The notes under the pieces: generated by a model
The model's database searches: none
What the model was told of the DNA's origin: nothing
What the model saw: only the letters and a program-made list of their open reading frames with translations
Source of the DNA: Aurantimonas marina
Lineage (GTDB): Bacteria; Pseudomonadota; Alphaproteobacteria; Rhizobiales; Rhizobiaceae
Direction: 5' to 3'
DNA length: 64,000 nucleotides
Assembly (NCBI RefSeq): GCF_017183135.1
Contig: NZ_JADDXW010000002.1
Location: 186,001 to 250,000, forward strand
Shown: one piece after another, positions 16,662 to 27,714 of the stretch
How positions within the stretch are numbered: position 1 is the stretch's first letter
Layout of the letters: each line of letters opens with the position of its first letter
Made by a program: the position numbers and the translations under genes

Positions 16662-16946
16662 TCAGTCTTCCCACCAGTGGCGGGTCAGATGCAGGAGAAA
16701 GGCGAACATGCCGACGACGGTCAGATCGGCCGCGTGGGTCCAGTCGCCCTGGCACAGCGATTGCGGATCGCGCAGAATCTCGGTCTGGCAACGGCCGGTC
16801 TTGCGGCAGGTCTTCATCCGGCAGGACGGCGGCAGCCCGTGCAGATTGGCCGCCGTCCGCACCGCCAGTTCCAGCGCGTCGCGGGTGATCTCCGGCCAGG
16901 TCTCGGGGCCGTCGAAATCCGGCTTGTCCGCTGCCGATTTGGTCAT
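16662..16946 (-). CDS. Small cysteine-containing hypothetical protein
   Basis: 94 residues without a signal peptide. A central cluster CRMKTCRKTGRC (from about residue 42) is followed by another Cys (SLCQGDW), suggesting metal binding. The C-terminus is hydrophobic (VVGMFAFLLHL). AAGGAGAC precedes the ATG. I do not recognise the family. Its neighbours (secreted basic protein, repeat region) give no functional clue. Confidence 0.6.
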   Translation of the reverse strand: MTKSAADKPDFDGPETWPEITRDALELAVRTAANLHGLPPSCRMKTCRKTGRCQTEILRDPQSLCQGDWTHAADLTVVGMFAFLLHLTRHWWED

Positions 16947-17524
16947 GATGCTGTCTCCTTGAAAAAATCCCCTGCGCCATCGCAGGGCACGCGCCTTTGT
17001 CTTCGCGCCCGGTTGTCGGGGCGAAGGGATCGGGAAGCGGACGCATGGCGAACGTCGCTATGCTGATGAGTGAATGACGCTTGCCATGCGCCCGCCGGCT
17101 GCTTGCCCCGGACCCGACGCTTCGCTTGTGGCGAAGCCGGTCTGCAAAGGGCCCGGATGTGGGGGTTCATCACCCAGCCGCGCCACCGCAGCGCGACCCA
17201 TCCGGCACCGTCCTCCCTCCACGCGCATCCGGTTCATGACCCGTGTTCCCGCGAGGGCGATGGGCAAAGGATAAAGGGGGACGCGGGAGACGGGGAGAAG
17301 TTTTTTGCTCGGGTGGGCGCCGGCGCCGTGCAAGGACCCCTCATCCGCCCCTTCGGGGCACCTTCTCCCACAAGGGGAGAAGGGGGCTTCGCGACGGTTT
17401 TCCCCACAAGCGGAGAAGGACAGGGCGGCAATTCCTTCTCCCCTTGTGGGAGAAGGTGGCCGAGCAAAGCGAGGTCGGATGAGGGGTTCTTCGCAACGCG
17501 CCTGCTGGCCGCGCGAGTGGCGCA
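16947..17524. other. Gene-free stretch with palindromic repeats
   Basis: No credible coding region was found in these 578 bases. The first 390 bases are unremarkable intergenic DNA. The right part carries the compound palindromic repeat at 17337-17488. Confidence 0.6.
17337..17488. repeat. Compound palindromic (REP-like) element
   Basis: The outer ends are inverted copies, CCCCTCATCCG (from 17338) and CGGATGAGGGG (to 17487). Inside, a 23-base near-palindrome, CCTTCTCC-CACAA-GGGGAGAAGG (17361-17383), recurs in reverse complement at 17434-17456. A third copy of the outer arm plus CCCCTTCGGGG lies at 17966-17990, so two copies flank the DUF559 gene. Such GC-rich short repeats are typical intergenic REP/RIP elements. 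Confidence 0.7.
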
Positions 17525-17896
17525 TCAACGCCACGGCTGCAGATCACCATCGCGGGCATAGGCGAGGATGGTGTCGCGAACCGCCTCCAGTTCGCGAAGA
17601 ACCTCGTCGTTCCAGAACCGCAGGACACGAAAGCCCCGGCGCTGCAATTCGGCCGTCCGTGCAGCATCGGTACGCGATGCCCCGTGCTGGCTGCCGTCGA
17701 GTTCCACCACGAGCCTGGCATCAAGGCAGACGAAATCAACGATGAAGCGCCCGACAGGCACCTGGCGGCGAAACTTCAGGCGGTCGAGACGGCGGTCACG
17801 CAATTCGTGCCAGAGCCGCTCTTCCGCCTCGGTCGGCGCGCGCCGCATCACGCGGGCGAAGCGGCGATGGCGCGGAACGACACTGTGGTGCGGCAT
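17525..17896 (-). CDS. DUF559 endonuclease-domain protein (Vsr-like fold)
   Basis: 123 residues. The DUF559 pattern is clear: RAPTEAEERLWHELRDRRL, KFRRQVPVGRFIVDFVCL, LVVELDGSQHG and RGFRVLRFWNDEVL. The E and D residues of the VELDGSQH block are the putative PD-(D/E)XK nuclease core shared with very-short-patch repair endonucleases. It is divergent from the MmeI-like enzyme, starting 287 bases from it, and is flanked by palindromic repeats. Biochemical function of the family is not settled. Its position beside a methyltransferase allows a repair or defence role, as inference. Confidence 0.85.
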   Translation of the reverse strand: MPHHSVVPRHRRFARVMRRAPTEAEERLWHELRDRRLDRLKFRRQVPVGRFIVDFVCLDARLVVELDGSQHGASRTDAARTAELQRRGFRVLRFWNDEVLRELEAVRDTILAYARDGDLQPWR

Positions 17897-18183
17897 CGGC
17901 TGAGATTACGGCGATGGGACGGTCGGGAAAACCCCCGCACATCGAATCCCGCGACCCTTTGGGCCGACCCCTCATCCGCCCCTTCGGGGGCACCAGGGTC
18001 GAGCCACGGGTCAAGCCCCGTCCTTCGGACCCTATCAGGAGAGAGGGGAGTGCGGCGGCGAGGCCAGGTGAAAACTCTGGCATTCCCGGTGGCGGAACAG
18101 CTAAGCTCGGCTGCGCATCCCCAGGGACCGGCGAGTCCGTCATGGATGGCAGAACCTCAGCGACGGCCAAGACCGGGAGGGGC

Positions 18184-21100
18184 ATGAGCAACGCGGATAT
18201 ATTCATCGAACGCTGGACGGCGCGCGAAGGCGGGGCGGAGCGCGCCAACTACCAGATGTTCCTGTCCGAACTCTGCGACCTGATCGGCGTCCCGCGGCCC
18301 GATCCGGCCGGCGCCGAGCGCGACTTCAACGACTATGTGTTCGAGCGCGCGGTGCGGCCGCGCGAAAGCGAGGCATCGTCGGCGCCCAAGCGCATCGACC
18401 TCTACAAGAAGGGCTGCTTCATCCTCGAAGCCAAGCAGTCGCGGCTGCCGGGGGCGAAGAACGCCCTGCCCGGCCACGACGCCAAGCAGCTCTCGATGCT
18501 CGGCGATGAGCCCGAACGTCTCGGCCGGCGCGGCGCTGGGCGCGGCTGGGACGTGATGATGCAGAACGCCCGGCGGCAGGCGGAGACCTATGTCTTCCTG
18601 CTCGACACGGCGCATCCCGCCCCGCCCTTCCTGATCACCTGCGACGTCGGCAACGCGCTGGAGCTCTTCGCCGACTTTTCCGGCACCGGCCGCGCCTACA
18701 GCCAGTTTCCCGACCGCAAGGGTTTTCGGGTCTATCTGGAGGATCTGCGCAAGCCCGAGACGCGGGACCTGCTGGCGAAGATCTGGACCGACCCGAAAAG
18801 CCTCGATCCGGCGCGCGAATCGGCGCGCGTCACCCGCGAGATCGCCAAGCGGCTGGCGGAGGTATCGAAGGCGCTGGAGGTCGGCCATGCGCCCGAGGAC
18901 GTGGCGCATTTCCTGATGCGCTGCATCTTCACGATGTTCGCCGAGGACGTCGATCTCCTGCCGAAAGGCGCGTTCACCAAGCTGCTCGAAGATTGCGTGA
19001 CGTCGCCCGATGCTTTCGTGCCGCTGGTCGAGGAGTTGTGGGCGAAGATGGACGCGCCCAAGCGCGATGCGCGCTTCTTCTCGGCCTTCCGAACGCATCT
19101 CCGGCATTTCAACGGCAATCTGTTCAGACAAGCCCGCGCCTTTCCGCTCGGCCGCGAGGAGATCGGCGAGCTTCTGGCGGCGGCGAAGGCGAAATGGACC
19201 GAGGTCGATCCGGCGATCTTCGGCACGCTGCTGGAACAGGCGCTGGAGAAGACCGAGCGCAAGCGCCTTGGCGCCCACTACACGCCGCGCGCCTATGTGC
19301 AGCGGCTGGTCGAGGTGACGGTGATGGAGCCGCTGCGCGAGGACTGGCGCAAGGCACTGACCAAGGCGGAGGCGGCCAAGGAGGACGGCGACGACAAGAA
19401 AGCCGCGAAGATCGTCGCCCGCTTCCACCACCAGCTTTGCCAGACGCGGGTGCTGGACCCGGCCTGCGGCACCGGCAATTTTCTCTATGTCAGCCTCGAA
19501 CTGATGAAGCGGCTGGAGGGCGAGGTGCTGGAGACGCTGGCGCGGCTGGGCGTCACCGAGAGCCTCGGGCTGGAACGCGAGACGGTCGACCCGCACCAGT
19601 TTCTGGGGCTGGAGCTGAACCCGCGCGCGGCGGCGATCGCCGAGCTGGTGGTGTGGATCGGCTATCTGCAGCAGCATTACCGCACCAGAGACGGCCACCC
19701 GGCCGAACCGATCCTGAGGGCGTTCAGGAACATCAATTTCGGCCGCCGCGAGGGATATGATGCGGTACTGATCTGGGACGGCTATCCGCTGCCGACGGTG
19801 GTGGAGACCGACGGCAGGCGTGTCGAGACCTACCCCAACGCGCGCCGGCCGGACTGGCCCGAGGCGGAGTTCATCGTCGGCAATCCGCCATTCATCGGCG
19901 GCAAGGATGTGCGTTCGCGCCTCGGCGCAACCTATGCCGAGGCGCTGTGGAAAGCGCACAAGCCCATGAACGAAAGCGCCGATTTCGTCATGTACTGGTG
20001 GGACCGGGCGGCCGAACTGTTGACCCGCAAGAAGACGCCGTTGCGGCGCTTCGGGCTGGTGACAACCAATTCGATCAGCCAGGTGTTCCAGCGCCGGGTG
20101 ATGGAACGACATCTGAACGCCAAGAAGCCGGCCAGCCTCGTCTTCGCGATCCCCGACCATCCGTGGACCAAGGCAACGAAGGACAGCGCGGCGGTGCGCA
20201 TCGCGATGACGGTGGCGGAGGCGGGCGCGAAAGACGGGACGCTGCTGGAAACCCTATCCGAGACGGCGCTCGATACGGACGAGCCGGAGATCGTGTTCGA
20301 GCGGCGCGAAGGTAAGATCAATTCGGATCTGAGCGTCGGAACGGATCTCACGAACCTGACAAAACTCGCGGCGAACAGAGGTTTATCATCGCGAGGCGTA
20401 GTGCTCCACGGGAAGGGTTTCATTGTGACGCCCCAGCAAGCCCGCTTACTCGGCATGGGCACGACATCCGCTGCCGAGATGCACATACGACCCTATCGCA
20501 ATGGCCGAGACCTAACGGCAAGAGCAAGGGGCGTTATGGTGATAGACCTATTCGGGCTCACCGACGACGAAGTTCGTCTTTCCATGCCCGAGGTTTATCA
20601 ACATGTCCTGGAACATATTAAGCCGGAACGAGATGCCAATCGCCGCGCTTATCGTCGAGAAAACTGGTGGCTTTTCGGAGAGAACGTGCCGGACGCACGC
20701 GATGCATGGAGAGGACTAGATCGGTACATTGCCACAGTCGAAACAGCGAAGCATCGAGTGTTTCAGTTTCTCGACGCATCCATTCTACCGGACAACAAGC
20801 TGATTTGCCTCGCCGATTCCGACGCTTTGCATCTGGCGACTGTTCATTCCCATATTCATTTTGTCTGGTATCTAGCCAATTCTGCAATGCTTGGCATTTA
20901 CGACAAAGAAGCAGTCTACGTGAAATCTCGCTGCTTCGACCCCTTCCCCTTCCCTGACCCGCCCGACGCGCTGAAGGACCAGCTTCGCGCCGCCGGCGAG
21001 GAACTGGACGCGACGCGCAAGCGCGTTTTGGCCCAGCATCCCGACCTGACCCTGACCGGGCTCTACAACGTCCTCGAAAAGCTCAAATCCGGCGAAGCGC

Positions 21101-21615
21101 TGTCGGACAAGGACCAGGACGTGAAAACGCGCGGGCTGGTGCTGATCCTGAAAGAGCTGCACGAGACGATCGATCGGCTGACGGCGGAAGCCTATGGCTG
21201 GCCGGCGGACCTTGCCGACGACGAAATCCTCGAAAAGCTGGTGGCGCTGAACGCCGAACGGGCCAAGGAAGAAGCAGAGGGGCACGTGCGCTGGCTGCGG
21301 CCGGACTACCAGATTCCGCGTTTCGCCAAGGGCAAGGCGGCGAAGACCGGCGAACTGGCCCTTGGCGAGGCGGTGGTGGCGATCGACGCCGGCAAGCCGG
21401 CCTTCCCGTCAGAGCGCACCGAACAGCCGCTGGCCGTCGACGCGCTGCTGATCGCCGCCGGCCGGCCGATGAGCGCGGCGGAGATCGCCCGCGGCTTCAA
21501 GCGCGGCGGCAAGCGGATCGAACCACGGGTGGAACAGGCGCTGACGGTGCTGGCGCGCTACGGCCATGTCAGCGCGCTGGAGGGCGGCCGCTACGCCGCG
21601 CGGCGGGCGGCGTAG
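18184..21615 (+). CDS. Single-chain type IIL (MmeI-like) restriction enzyme/DNA methyltransferase
   Basis: 1143 residues from the ATG at 18184 (GGGAGGGGC upstream). The nuclease motif D72-X9-E82-A-K84 (IDLYKKGCFILEAK) matches the D-X9-EXK spacing of MmeI. A helical linker leads to a gamma-class adenine methyltransferase, with motif I LDPACGTGNF (about residue 422) and motif IV NPPF (about 567). The target-recognition region is about residues 715-915. A C-terminal winged-helix-like tail of ~110 residues (ALLIAAGRPMSAAEIARGF) is not part of standard MmeI and explains the extra length. One polypeptide should methylate and cut near an asymmetric site. The recognition region looks less GC-rich than the flanks. 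Confidence 0.85.
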   Translation: MSNADIFIERWTAREGGAERANYQMFLSELCDLIGVPRPDPAGAERDFNDYVFERAVRPRESEASSAPKRIDLYKKGCFILEAKQSRLPGAKNALPGHDAKQLSMLGDEPERLGRRGAGRGWDVMMQNARRQAETYVFLLDTAHPAPPFLITCDVGNALELFADFSGTGRAYSQFPDRKGFRVYLEDLRKPETRDLLAKIWTDPKSLDPARESARVTREIAKRLAEVSKALEVGHAPEDVAHFLMRCIFTMFAEDVDLLPKGAFTKLLEDCVTSPDAFVPLVEELWAKMDAPKRDARFFSAFRTHLRHFNGNLFRQARAFPLGREEIGELLAAAKAKWTEVDPAIFGTLLEQALEKTERKRLGAHYTPRAYVQRLVEVTVMEPLREDWRKALTKAEAAKEDGDDKKAAKIVARFHHQLCQTRVLDPACGTGNFLYVSLELMKRLEGEVLETLARLGVTESLGLERETVDPHQFLGLELNPRAAAIAELVVWIGYLQQHYRTRDGHPAEPILRAFRNINFGRREGYDAVLIWDGYPLPTVVETDGRRVETYPNARRPDWPEAEFIVGNPPFIGGKDVRSRLGATYAEALWKAHKPMNESADFVMYWWDRAAELLTRKKTPLRRFGLVTTNSISQVFQRRVMERHLNAKKPASLVFAIPDHPWTKATKDSAAVRIAMTVAEAGAKDGTLLETLSETALDTDEPEIVFERREGKINSDLSVGTDLTNLTKLAANRGLSSRGVVLHGKGFIVTPQQARLLGMGTTSAAEMHIRPYRNGRDLTARARGVMVIDLFGLTDDEVRLSMPEVYQHVLEHIKPERDANRRAYRRENWWLFGENVPDARDAWRGLDRYIATVETAKHRVFQFLDASILPDNKLICLADSDALHLATVHSHIHFVWYLANSAMLGIYDKEAVYVKSRCFDPFPFPDPPDALKDQLRAAGEELDATRKRVLAQHPDLTLTGLYNVLEKLKSGEALSDKDQDVKTRGLVLILKELHETIDRLTAEAYGWPADLADDEILEKLVALNAERAKEEAEGHVRWLRPDYQIPRFAKGKAAKTGELALGEAVVAIDAGKPAFPSERTEQPLAVDALLIAAGRPMSAAEIARGFKRGGKRIEPRVEQALTVLARYGHVSALEGGRYAARRAA

Positions 21616-21722
21616 CGGGCGGCGTTCCTCCTCCGCTTGCGGGAGAAAGCCAGGCGGCGGCTGTTCCCACGCAAGAACGGGAGAGCGGCGGCCAAGCGGC
21701 GCGGCGGCCGATGGGCGCCGCG

Positions 21723-21959
21723 TCAGTTTCGATGGAAGCTGGCGGTCTGCATGCCGCGGCCCGGCAACGCCGTGCATTCGGCCGAGATGCTGTGGTCCGT
21801 CGCCGTGTTGACGAGGAGATAGGAATATCGGGTCTGCAATTGTTGGCCGGGTTCGTTGTGGCAGTTGCGGACGCCGATATTGTCGACGCCGGGCAGCTGG
21901 ACGATCGCGGTGCCGCTCGCCACGACGCTGCGTTCCACGGAGTCATGAATTTCGATCAT
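21723..21959 (-). CDS. Small unrecognised protein, third gene of the paralogue operon
   Basis: 78 residues, MIEIHDSVERSV at the start, mostly predicted beta strands, two cysteines, no signal peptide or membrane segment. AAGGAGAATCCCG precedes the ATG, almost the same leader as the gene at 23688 (AAGGAGAATTTCG). That supports it as real and suggests common ancestry of the leaders. It lies about 196 bases after the second paralogue on the same strand. I do not recognise the family. Confidence 0.6.
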   Translation of the reverse strand: MIEIHDSVERSVVASGTAIVQLPGVDNIGVRNCHNEPGQQLQTRYSYLLVNTATDHSISAECTALPGRGMQTASFHRN

Positions 21960-22155
21960 CGGGATTCTCCTTGATGAATGGTCGAAGCGCGGCTTCGACG
22001 GGTTGACGAATGTTTCTCTCGCTTGCCTGTCTTTCCTTGCCGCGCCGCTTGGGGGAGTTAGAGCGGTGCGTCCACTCGGACGCACAAAGGGCGCTCTAAC
22101 ACTTTGATTAAGCATCGGAATCCAAAAACCGGATTCCACTTCTTGGTCCGATTCT

Positions 22156-22866
22156 CTAGAACCCCAACGGCCGGTTGTGGCCCGGCTCCAGGACGAGCAG
22201 AGGCTTCAGTTCGGTGTTCGGCGGGATCGCCTTGGCCCAGAGCGTCCCGGCGGGCCACTGCCAGCCGGCATCGATGTCGAAGCCGATCGTGTCGCCGGCC
22301 GTATCCGTCGCGATCATGACGCTTCGCCCGAGGCTTTTCGCCATGAAGACGCTCAGATCATAGGTCGACGTCGCCCACATCAGCAGGATCGAGGCCGTCG
22401 GCGCGATCACGACCTGCGCTCCCGCCTCGATGTCGAAGCCGCTGTAGGGGACCGCCGGCCCGTCATTGGCCGGAAACATGGCGGCGGCGGACAGGCCGCA
22501 GACCATGGCGCGATCGGCCTGGCTCAGCACCGTGACCGCCCCGGCGGTTCCGCCGGATTTCGGCTCGATGCCGGTGGTCGACACCTCGGCGAGTTCCCCC
22601 TTTGAGATCGCCGCCTGGTCGCCGGCGGCGACGGCATGGTCGACGGCGATCGGATCGAGCGAGACGTAGACGCTGAAATGGCGCCGGGCCGTATCGACGG
22701 AGATCGCCTCGACGAACTCGGCGTCCCCAAGGCGGCTCGCGACCAGCGGCACGCCGCTCCTGTTCGAGCTGACGACCTGCCGAAAGCCGTAGAGCTGGAA
22801 GCCGCTCGCCTTGAGGCGGGCCGCGCTGCCCTTCGCCAGCTGAATCGTCAGCGTCCCGCCAGCCAT
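22156..22866 (-). CDS. Unrecognised paralogous protein B (partner of 22954-23688)
   Basis: 236 residues, no signal peptide, no TM segment. It aligns end to end with the preceding gene product. N-terminal LTIQLAKGSAARLKASGFQ matches IQIALSGPDITTLKNEGWS. A hydrophobic block ASILLMWATSTYDLSVF matches EKVLLMFATAKFNTGQV. Near the C-terminus IDAGWQWPAGTLWA matches LNDGWNWSDATWA. The leader GGGGAGGCCGAA supports the ATG at 22866. I cannot assign a function; composition (beta-rich, Trp-containing, cytosolic) would suit a lectin-like or inclusion-forming protein, which is speculation. Confidence 0.75.
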   Translation of the reverse strand: MAGGTLTIQLAKGSAARLKASGFQLYGFRQVVSSNRSGVPLVASRLGDAEFVEAISVDTARRHFSVYVSLDPIAVDHAVAAGDQAAISKGELAEVSTTGIEPKSGGTAGAVTVLSQADRAMVCGLSAAAMFPANDGPAVPYSGFDIEAGAQVVIAPTASILLMWATSTYDLSVFMAKSLGRSVMIATDTAGDTIGFDIDAGWQWPAGTLWAKAIPPNTELKPLLVLEPGHNRPLGF

Positions 22867-22953
22867 TTCGGCCTCCCCGGCCCGCGATCGGTTGCCCGAT
22901 GCCCGTTCCGCGCGGCCTTCGAGCCGGGCGAAGCGAGCATCGGCAGAGGTGGA

Positions 22954-23688
22954 TCAGGCGGCGACGTGCCGGCGTTGCCGCGCGGCGCGGGCCAGGCTTG
23001 AGTCCTGTTCGATCAGAAGATCGCCCAGCAGCGCCTTGGCCGGCGTCGGCTGAGCCCAGGTGGCATCGCTCCAGTTCCAGCCGTCGTTGAGGACGTAGCC
23101 GACCGACCGGCTCTTCACGCCATCGACGGTGGGAGCACTGGTCAGATCGACCATCAGCCCTTGCGAGAAGGATTGATAGATGACCTGCCCGGTGTTGAAT
23201 TTCGCCGTGGCGAACATCAGCAGGACCTTCTCGATCGGCGCGATCAGCTCCTCGGTCATGCCGTGCAGGGTCAACGCGCACATCGGCACGAAGACGCCGC
23301 CGGCCTCCTGCGACAGGCCACTCGTCCACTGGCCGCCGGACACCGGGTTCGACAAGGTCACTACGCCATCCTCGCCGGACGACGCGGCGCTGAGGTTGCC
23401 GTCCTTGTCGACGGTGACGGTCTGCCCGAGATCGACGGCCAGGTCCGTCTCCGCGTCGATGCTGCCATTGGGCACGATGGCGCTGGTCGACACGTAAGCC
23501 TGGTAGCTCTCGGTCCAGTCGACCTTCGTCGATTGCATGAAGGTCTGGGTCTTGAACCACAGGACCGGCTCGGCGCCGCCCGCCGTCGTCTTCACGGATT
23601 TGAACGCGAAGAGCGACCAGCCCTCGTTCTTGAGGGTGGTGATATCGGGACCGGACAAAGCGATCTGGATTTCATAGTGCGTCGTCAT
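22954..23688 (-). CDS. Unrecognised paralogous protein A
   Basis: 244 residues starting MTTHYEIQIALSG. Two halves are visible. The N-terminal half ends with strands IDAETDLAVDLGQTVTVDKDG. The C-terminal half has APIEKVLLMFATAKFNTGQ, VDLTSAP and DGWNWSDATWAQP. The tail is basic (ARAARQRRHVAA). There is no secretion signal. It is the promoter-proximal member of a three-gene minus-strand set with a short XRE regulator gene 200 bases upstream. The family is not recognised; its partner at 22156-22866 is a diverged duplicate. Confidence 0.78.
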   Translation of the reverse strand: MTTHYEIQIALSGPDITTLKNEGWSLFAFKSVKTTAGGAEPVLWFKTQTFMQSTKVDWTESYQAYVSTSAIVPNGSIDAETDLAVDLGQTVTVDKDGNLSAASSGEDGVVTLSNPVSGGQWTSGLSQEAGGVFVPMCALTLHGMTEELIAPIEKVLLMFATAKFNTGQVIYQSFSQGLMVDLTSAPTVDGVKSRSVGYVLNDGWNWSDATWAQPTPAKALLGDLLIEQDSSLARAARQRRHVAA

Positions 23689-23890
23689 CGAAATTCTCCT
23701 TGGCTGAGGGGAATCACGCGCGGCTGGGACAAAGCTGCTCCGACCGGCGACCGGTTGCGGGCCGCACAGGGGACCACAACCTAGCCAAGCAATCATGAGG
23801 CATTTTTACACTTTATAGTTGTGTTTCTGTTGCGTGCAACGCATGCCGTAACGGAATTCATTGCGCAGGAAAGAAGGGCGAGGCTTCTCT

Positions 23891-24235
23891 TCAATGCTCG
23901 ATGGCGGTCATTCGCTCGAGTAGCACGGCGAGGACGTTCGCCGTCGTCGCCATTTCCTGGCAAGTGATATCCTGGAACAGGACCCTGGCCGCCTCGACAG
24001 GATCCGCCATTGGAAGCTTGTGCTGCGTCATGCTTCCTTGTCCGGTGAGCAGCCAGTCGATGGAGATATCGAGGGTCTGACAAAGAGCGATCAGGTGGGG
24101 GACGGAAATGGACCGGCCTTGTTGCCAGCGACTGATCGCGCTTTCATGGACGCCCAATTCGACAGCAAGCGCGTACTGCTTGCCAATCTGGCGCACCTGC
24201 AACGCGACCTTGAGACGTATTCCCCAGTGGTCCAC
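23891..24235 (-). CDS. XRE-family helix-turn-helix regulator
   Basis: About 115 residues from the GTG at 24235 (GAGG about 8 bases upstream); the frame is open back to an ATG at 24376, so a longer form is possible. The Cro/CI-type helix-turn-helix spans roughly residues 15-65, with ALAVELGVHESAISRWQQG and the second-helix hydrophobics TLDISIDWLLTG. A short C-terminal helix follows. It is upstream of and co-directional with the paralogue operon and is its likely regulator. An inverted repeat lies at 24314-24346. Confidence 0.8.
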   Translation of the reverse strand: MDHWGIRLKVALQVRQIGKQYALAVELGVHESAISRWQQGRSISVPHLIALCQTLDISIDWLLTGQGSMTQHKLPMADPVEAARVLFQDITCQEMATTANVLAVLLERMTAIEH

Positions 24236-24313
24236 GGTGACGTCCTCGTTATGATGGGCTTCAGGAGCGTTCTCCGTACTGAAGCCGTACCCACAAACCG
24301 AGACGGCATGGAC

Positions 24314-24346
24314 AAAGAGCGCCCCCGGGCCCCCGGAACGCTCTTT
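24314..24346. repeat. Inverted repeat upstream of the XRE gene
   Basis: AAAGAGCG (24314-24321) and CGCTCTTT (24339-24346) are perfect reverse complements around a very GC-rich core (CCCCCGGGCCCCCGG). It could be a strong stem-loop or a regulator-binding palindrome. It lies between the XRE gene and hlyU, so a terminator for readthrough from either side is also possible. Confidence 0.4.
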
Positions 24347-24413
24347 CCCGACGTGGAACCGCATGGAAAACGCCAAAGGCCTTCTCGCCCACAGAGGGGA
24401 AAAAGGGACGGCC

Positions 24414-24701
24414 TCAACCGAACAGGCGCTCGCCCTGCTCGTCGATGACCTGGCGGGCCTTGATCAGCGCGAAGCGCGCGGCCTCCTCCTCGGAGGGAAA
24501 CAGATCGGCGCGGATCAGCCGGTGGGTCTTCGTCTCGCCGCCGATCTCCTTGGTGATCGTCGCGGCCAGCCGGTACTGCCCGCCCTCGGCCATCGGCGTC
24601 GCGGCGATGGAAAAACCCTCATAGGTTTCCTCGGCGGCGACACGCGGCGCGCTCGGTTCGGTGGCGGCGGTGCCGCCAAACAGCTTTTTCAGGAAGGACA
24701 T
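24414..24701 (-). CDS. hlyU: HlyU-family protein
   Basis: 95 residues. The HlyU (Pfam) pattern is clear: [10 protein letters not shown] at the start, then [33 protein letters not shown] and the C-terminal [12 protein letters not shown]. Named after the Vibrio haemolysin activator, but this short alphaproteobacterial form is not the ArsR-type regulator. Its function is not established. It is a single gene between the XRE regulator and the Uma2 gene, all on the minus strand. Confidence 0.82.
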   Translation of the reverse strand: MSFLKKLFGGTAATEPSAPRVAAEETYEGFSIAATPMAEGGQYRLAATITKEIGGETKTHRLIRADLFPSEEEAARFALIKARQVIDEQGERLFG

Positions 24702-24769
24702 CGGCTGGGTTCCGTTTCCGGGGGAGTGGTGCGGTTAGCGGCCGAACCGGCCGCTTCGGCGCCGATCGG

Positions 24770-25378
24770 TCAGACATGGCCGGACAGGTCGAGGCGAAGC
24801 CGCGGGACGCGGAGCGCCTGGAGCGCGGAAGCGGCGGCGGCATGGTCGCTGACCAAACGGTAGCCGGTGGGCGTCGGCTGGCGGTGGACACGGGTTTCGA
24901 GCCGCACGGCGTCGACGACCCAGAGCTCCTCGATGCCAAAGGCGGCGTAGATTTCCGCCTTGCGGCCGCGATCCCAGGTGAGGCTGGTGTCGGAAATCTC
25001 GATGGCCAGGAGACAGGTCGCGCCATTCAGCCCCTCGAGGCCGACCGCCTTGTCGTAGACGACGAAGTCGGGCTCGAGGAAGGTGTCGGAGGACAGCCGG
25101 AAAGTCGTCTCGGGCGTGAAGGCGAGGTCATCGGGAAGCTGGCGGGCGAGTTCGCGGTTCACGAAGGTCTTCAACCGCTCGTGGCGGATTCCCTTGGGCG
25201 ACATCGGCACGATCTCCCCGCCGATCAGTTCGACGTGCTCGTGCTCGTGCATGATGCCCGCCCGAACCATCGCCTCGATCTCGGCGACCGTAAACGGCCG
25301 CCGGCGCAGGCCCTCGGCGGCCTGGGTCGTGCGAGGCTCGGGCGGATCGAGGAGCATCTGGCGGTGGTGCAGGGTCAT
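24770..25378 (-). CDS. Uma2-family (DUF820) putative endonuclease
   Basis: 202 residues. The Uma2 PD-(D/E)XK-like core is visible: [26 protein letters not shown] and [11 protein letters not shown], followed by [19 protein letters not shown]. The catalytic-type residues D (in EPDF) and E-x-S (EIS) are present; in this family the lysine of EXK is replaced. Usually found in cyanobacteria and multicellular bacteria, often as orphan copies. Function is unknown. It begins 32 bases after rpoD ends, on the same strand. Confidence 0.85.
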   Translation of the reverse strand: MTLHHRQMLLDPPEPRTTQAAEGLRRRPFTVAEIEAMVRAGIMHEHEHVELIGGEIVPMSPKGIRHERLKTFVNRELARQLPDDLAFTPETTFRLSSDTFLEPDFVVYDKAVGLEGLNGATCLLAIEISDTSLTWDRGRKAEIYAAFGIEELWVVDAVRLETRVHRQPTPTGYRLVSDHAAAASALQALRVPRLRLDLSGHV

Positions 25379-25410
25379 GGCGGCGATCCTAGCACGGGAA
25401 CGCCCGAGGG

Positions 25411-27402
<1,992 letters not shown>

Positions 27403-27714
27403 GCGTTATCTTCTCCAGTTCGCGAGCCGGGACGCACCGCTACACGCGGACCGTCGACGCTGCGGTCATCTTGGCTACCCTTATGCGGCAGCAGCCGTAA
27501 ACGTTCGCTTAACCATGTCCGGACCGGGCCCGCCATGACGCCTGCGCGGCGACCCAGCGCCCTCAAAAAGGGGCGGGTAGCAAAAAATTCAATATCCGGG
27601 ATCACACAGCGACCCGGCCGATCGCCGTCATATGATGCGTCAAGGGCTTGAAGGCAATGGTTCGTCGCCCAACGAACACCAGGACGGGGTTCGCCGGAAT
27701 TCTTGCGATCGTCG
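27403..27714. other. dnaG-rpoD intergenic region
   Basis: No gene is seen in these 312 bases. The length suggests an internal promoter for rpoD, but I found no convincing -35/-10 pair by eye. Confidence 0.4.

Noticed and set aside
17525-17896. DUF559 gene as the restriction partner of the methyltransferase
   Set aside because: The large enzyme carries its own PD-(D/E)XK nuclease motif, so no separate endonuclease is required; the neighbour may be coincidental.
18157-20160. 667-codon minus-strand frame inside the MmeI-like gene
   Set aside because: Antisense shadow of the methylase with no domain signature; the plus strand has complete catalytic motifs.
21723-23688. Inclusion-body (AidA/PixA) family assignment for the paralogous proteins
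   Set aside because: The characteristic N-terminal strand pattern of that family is not present; no other family could be supported.
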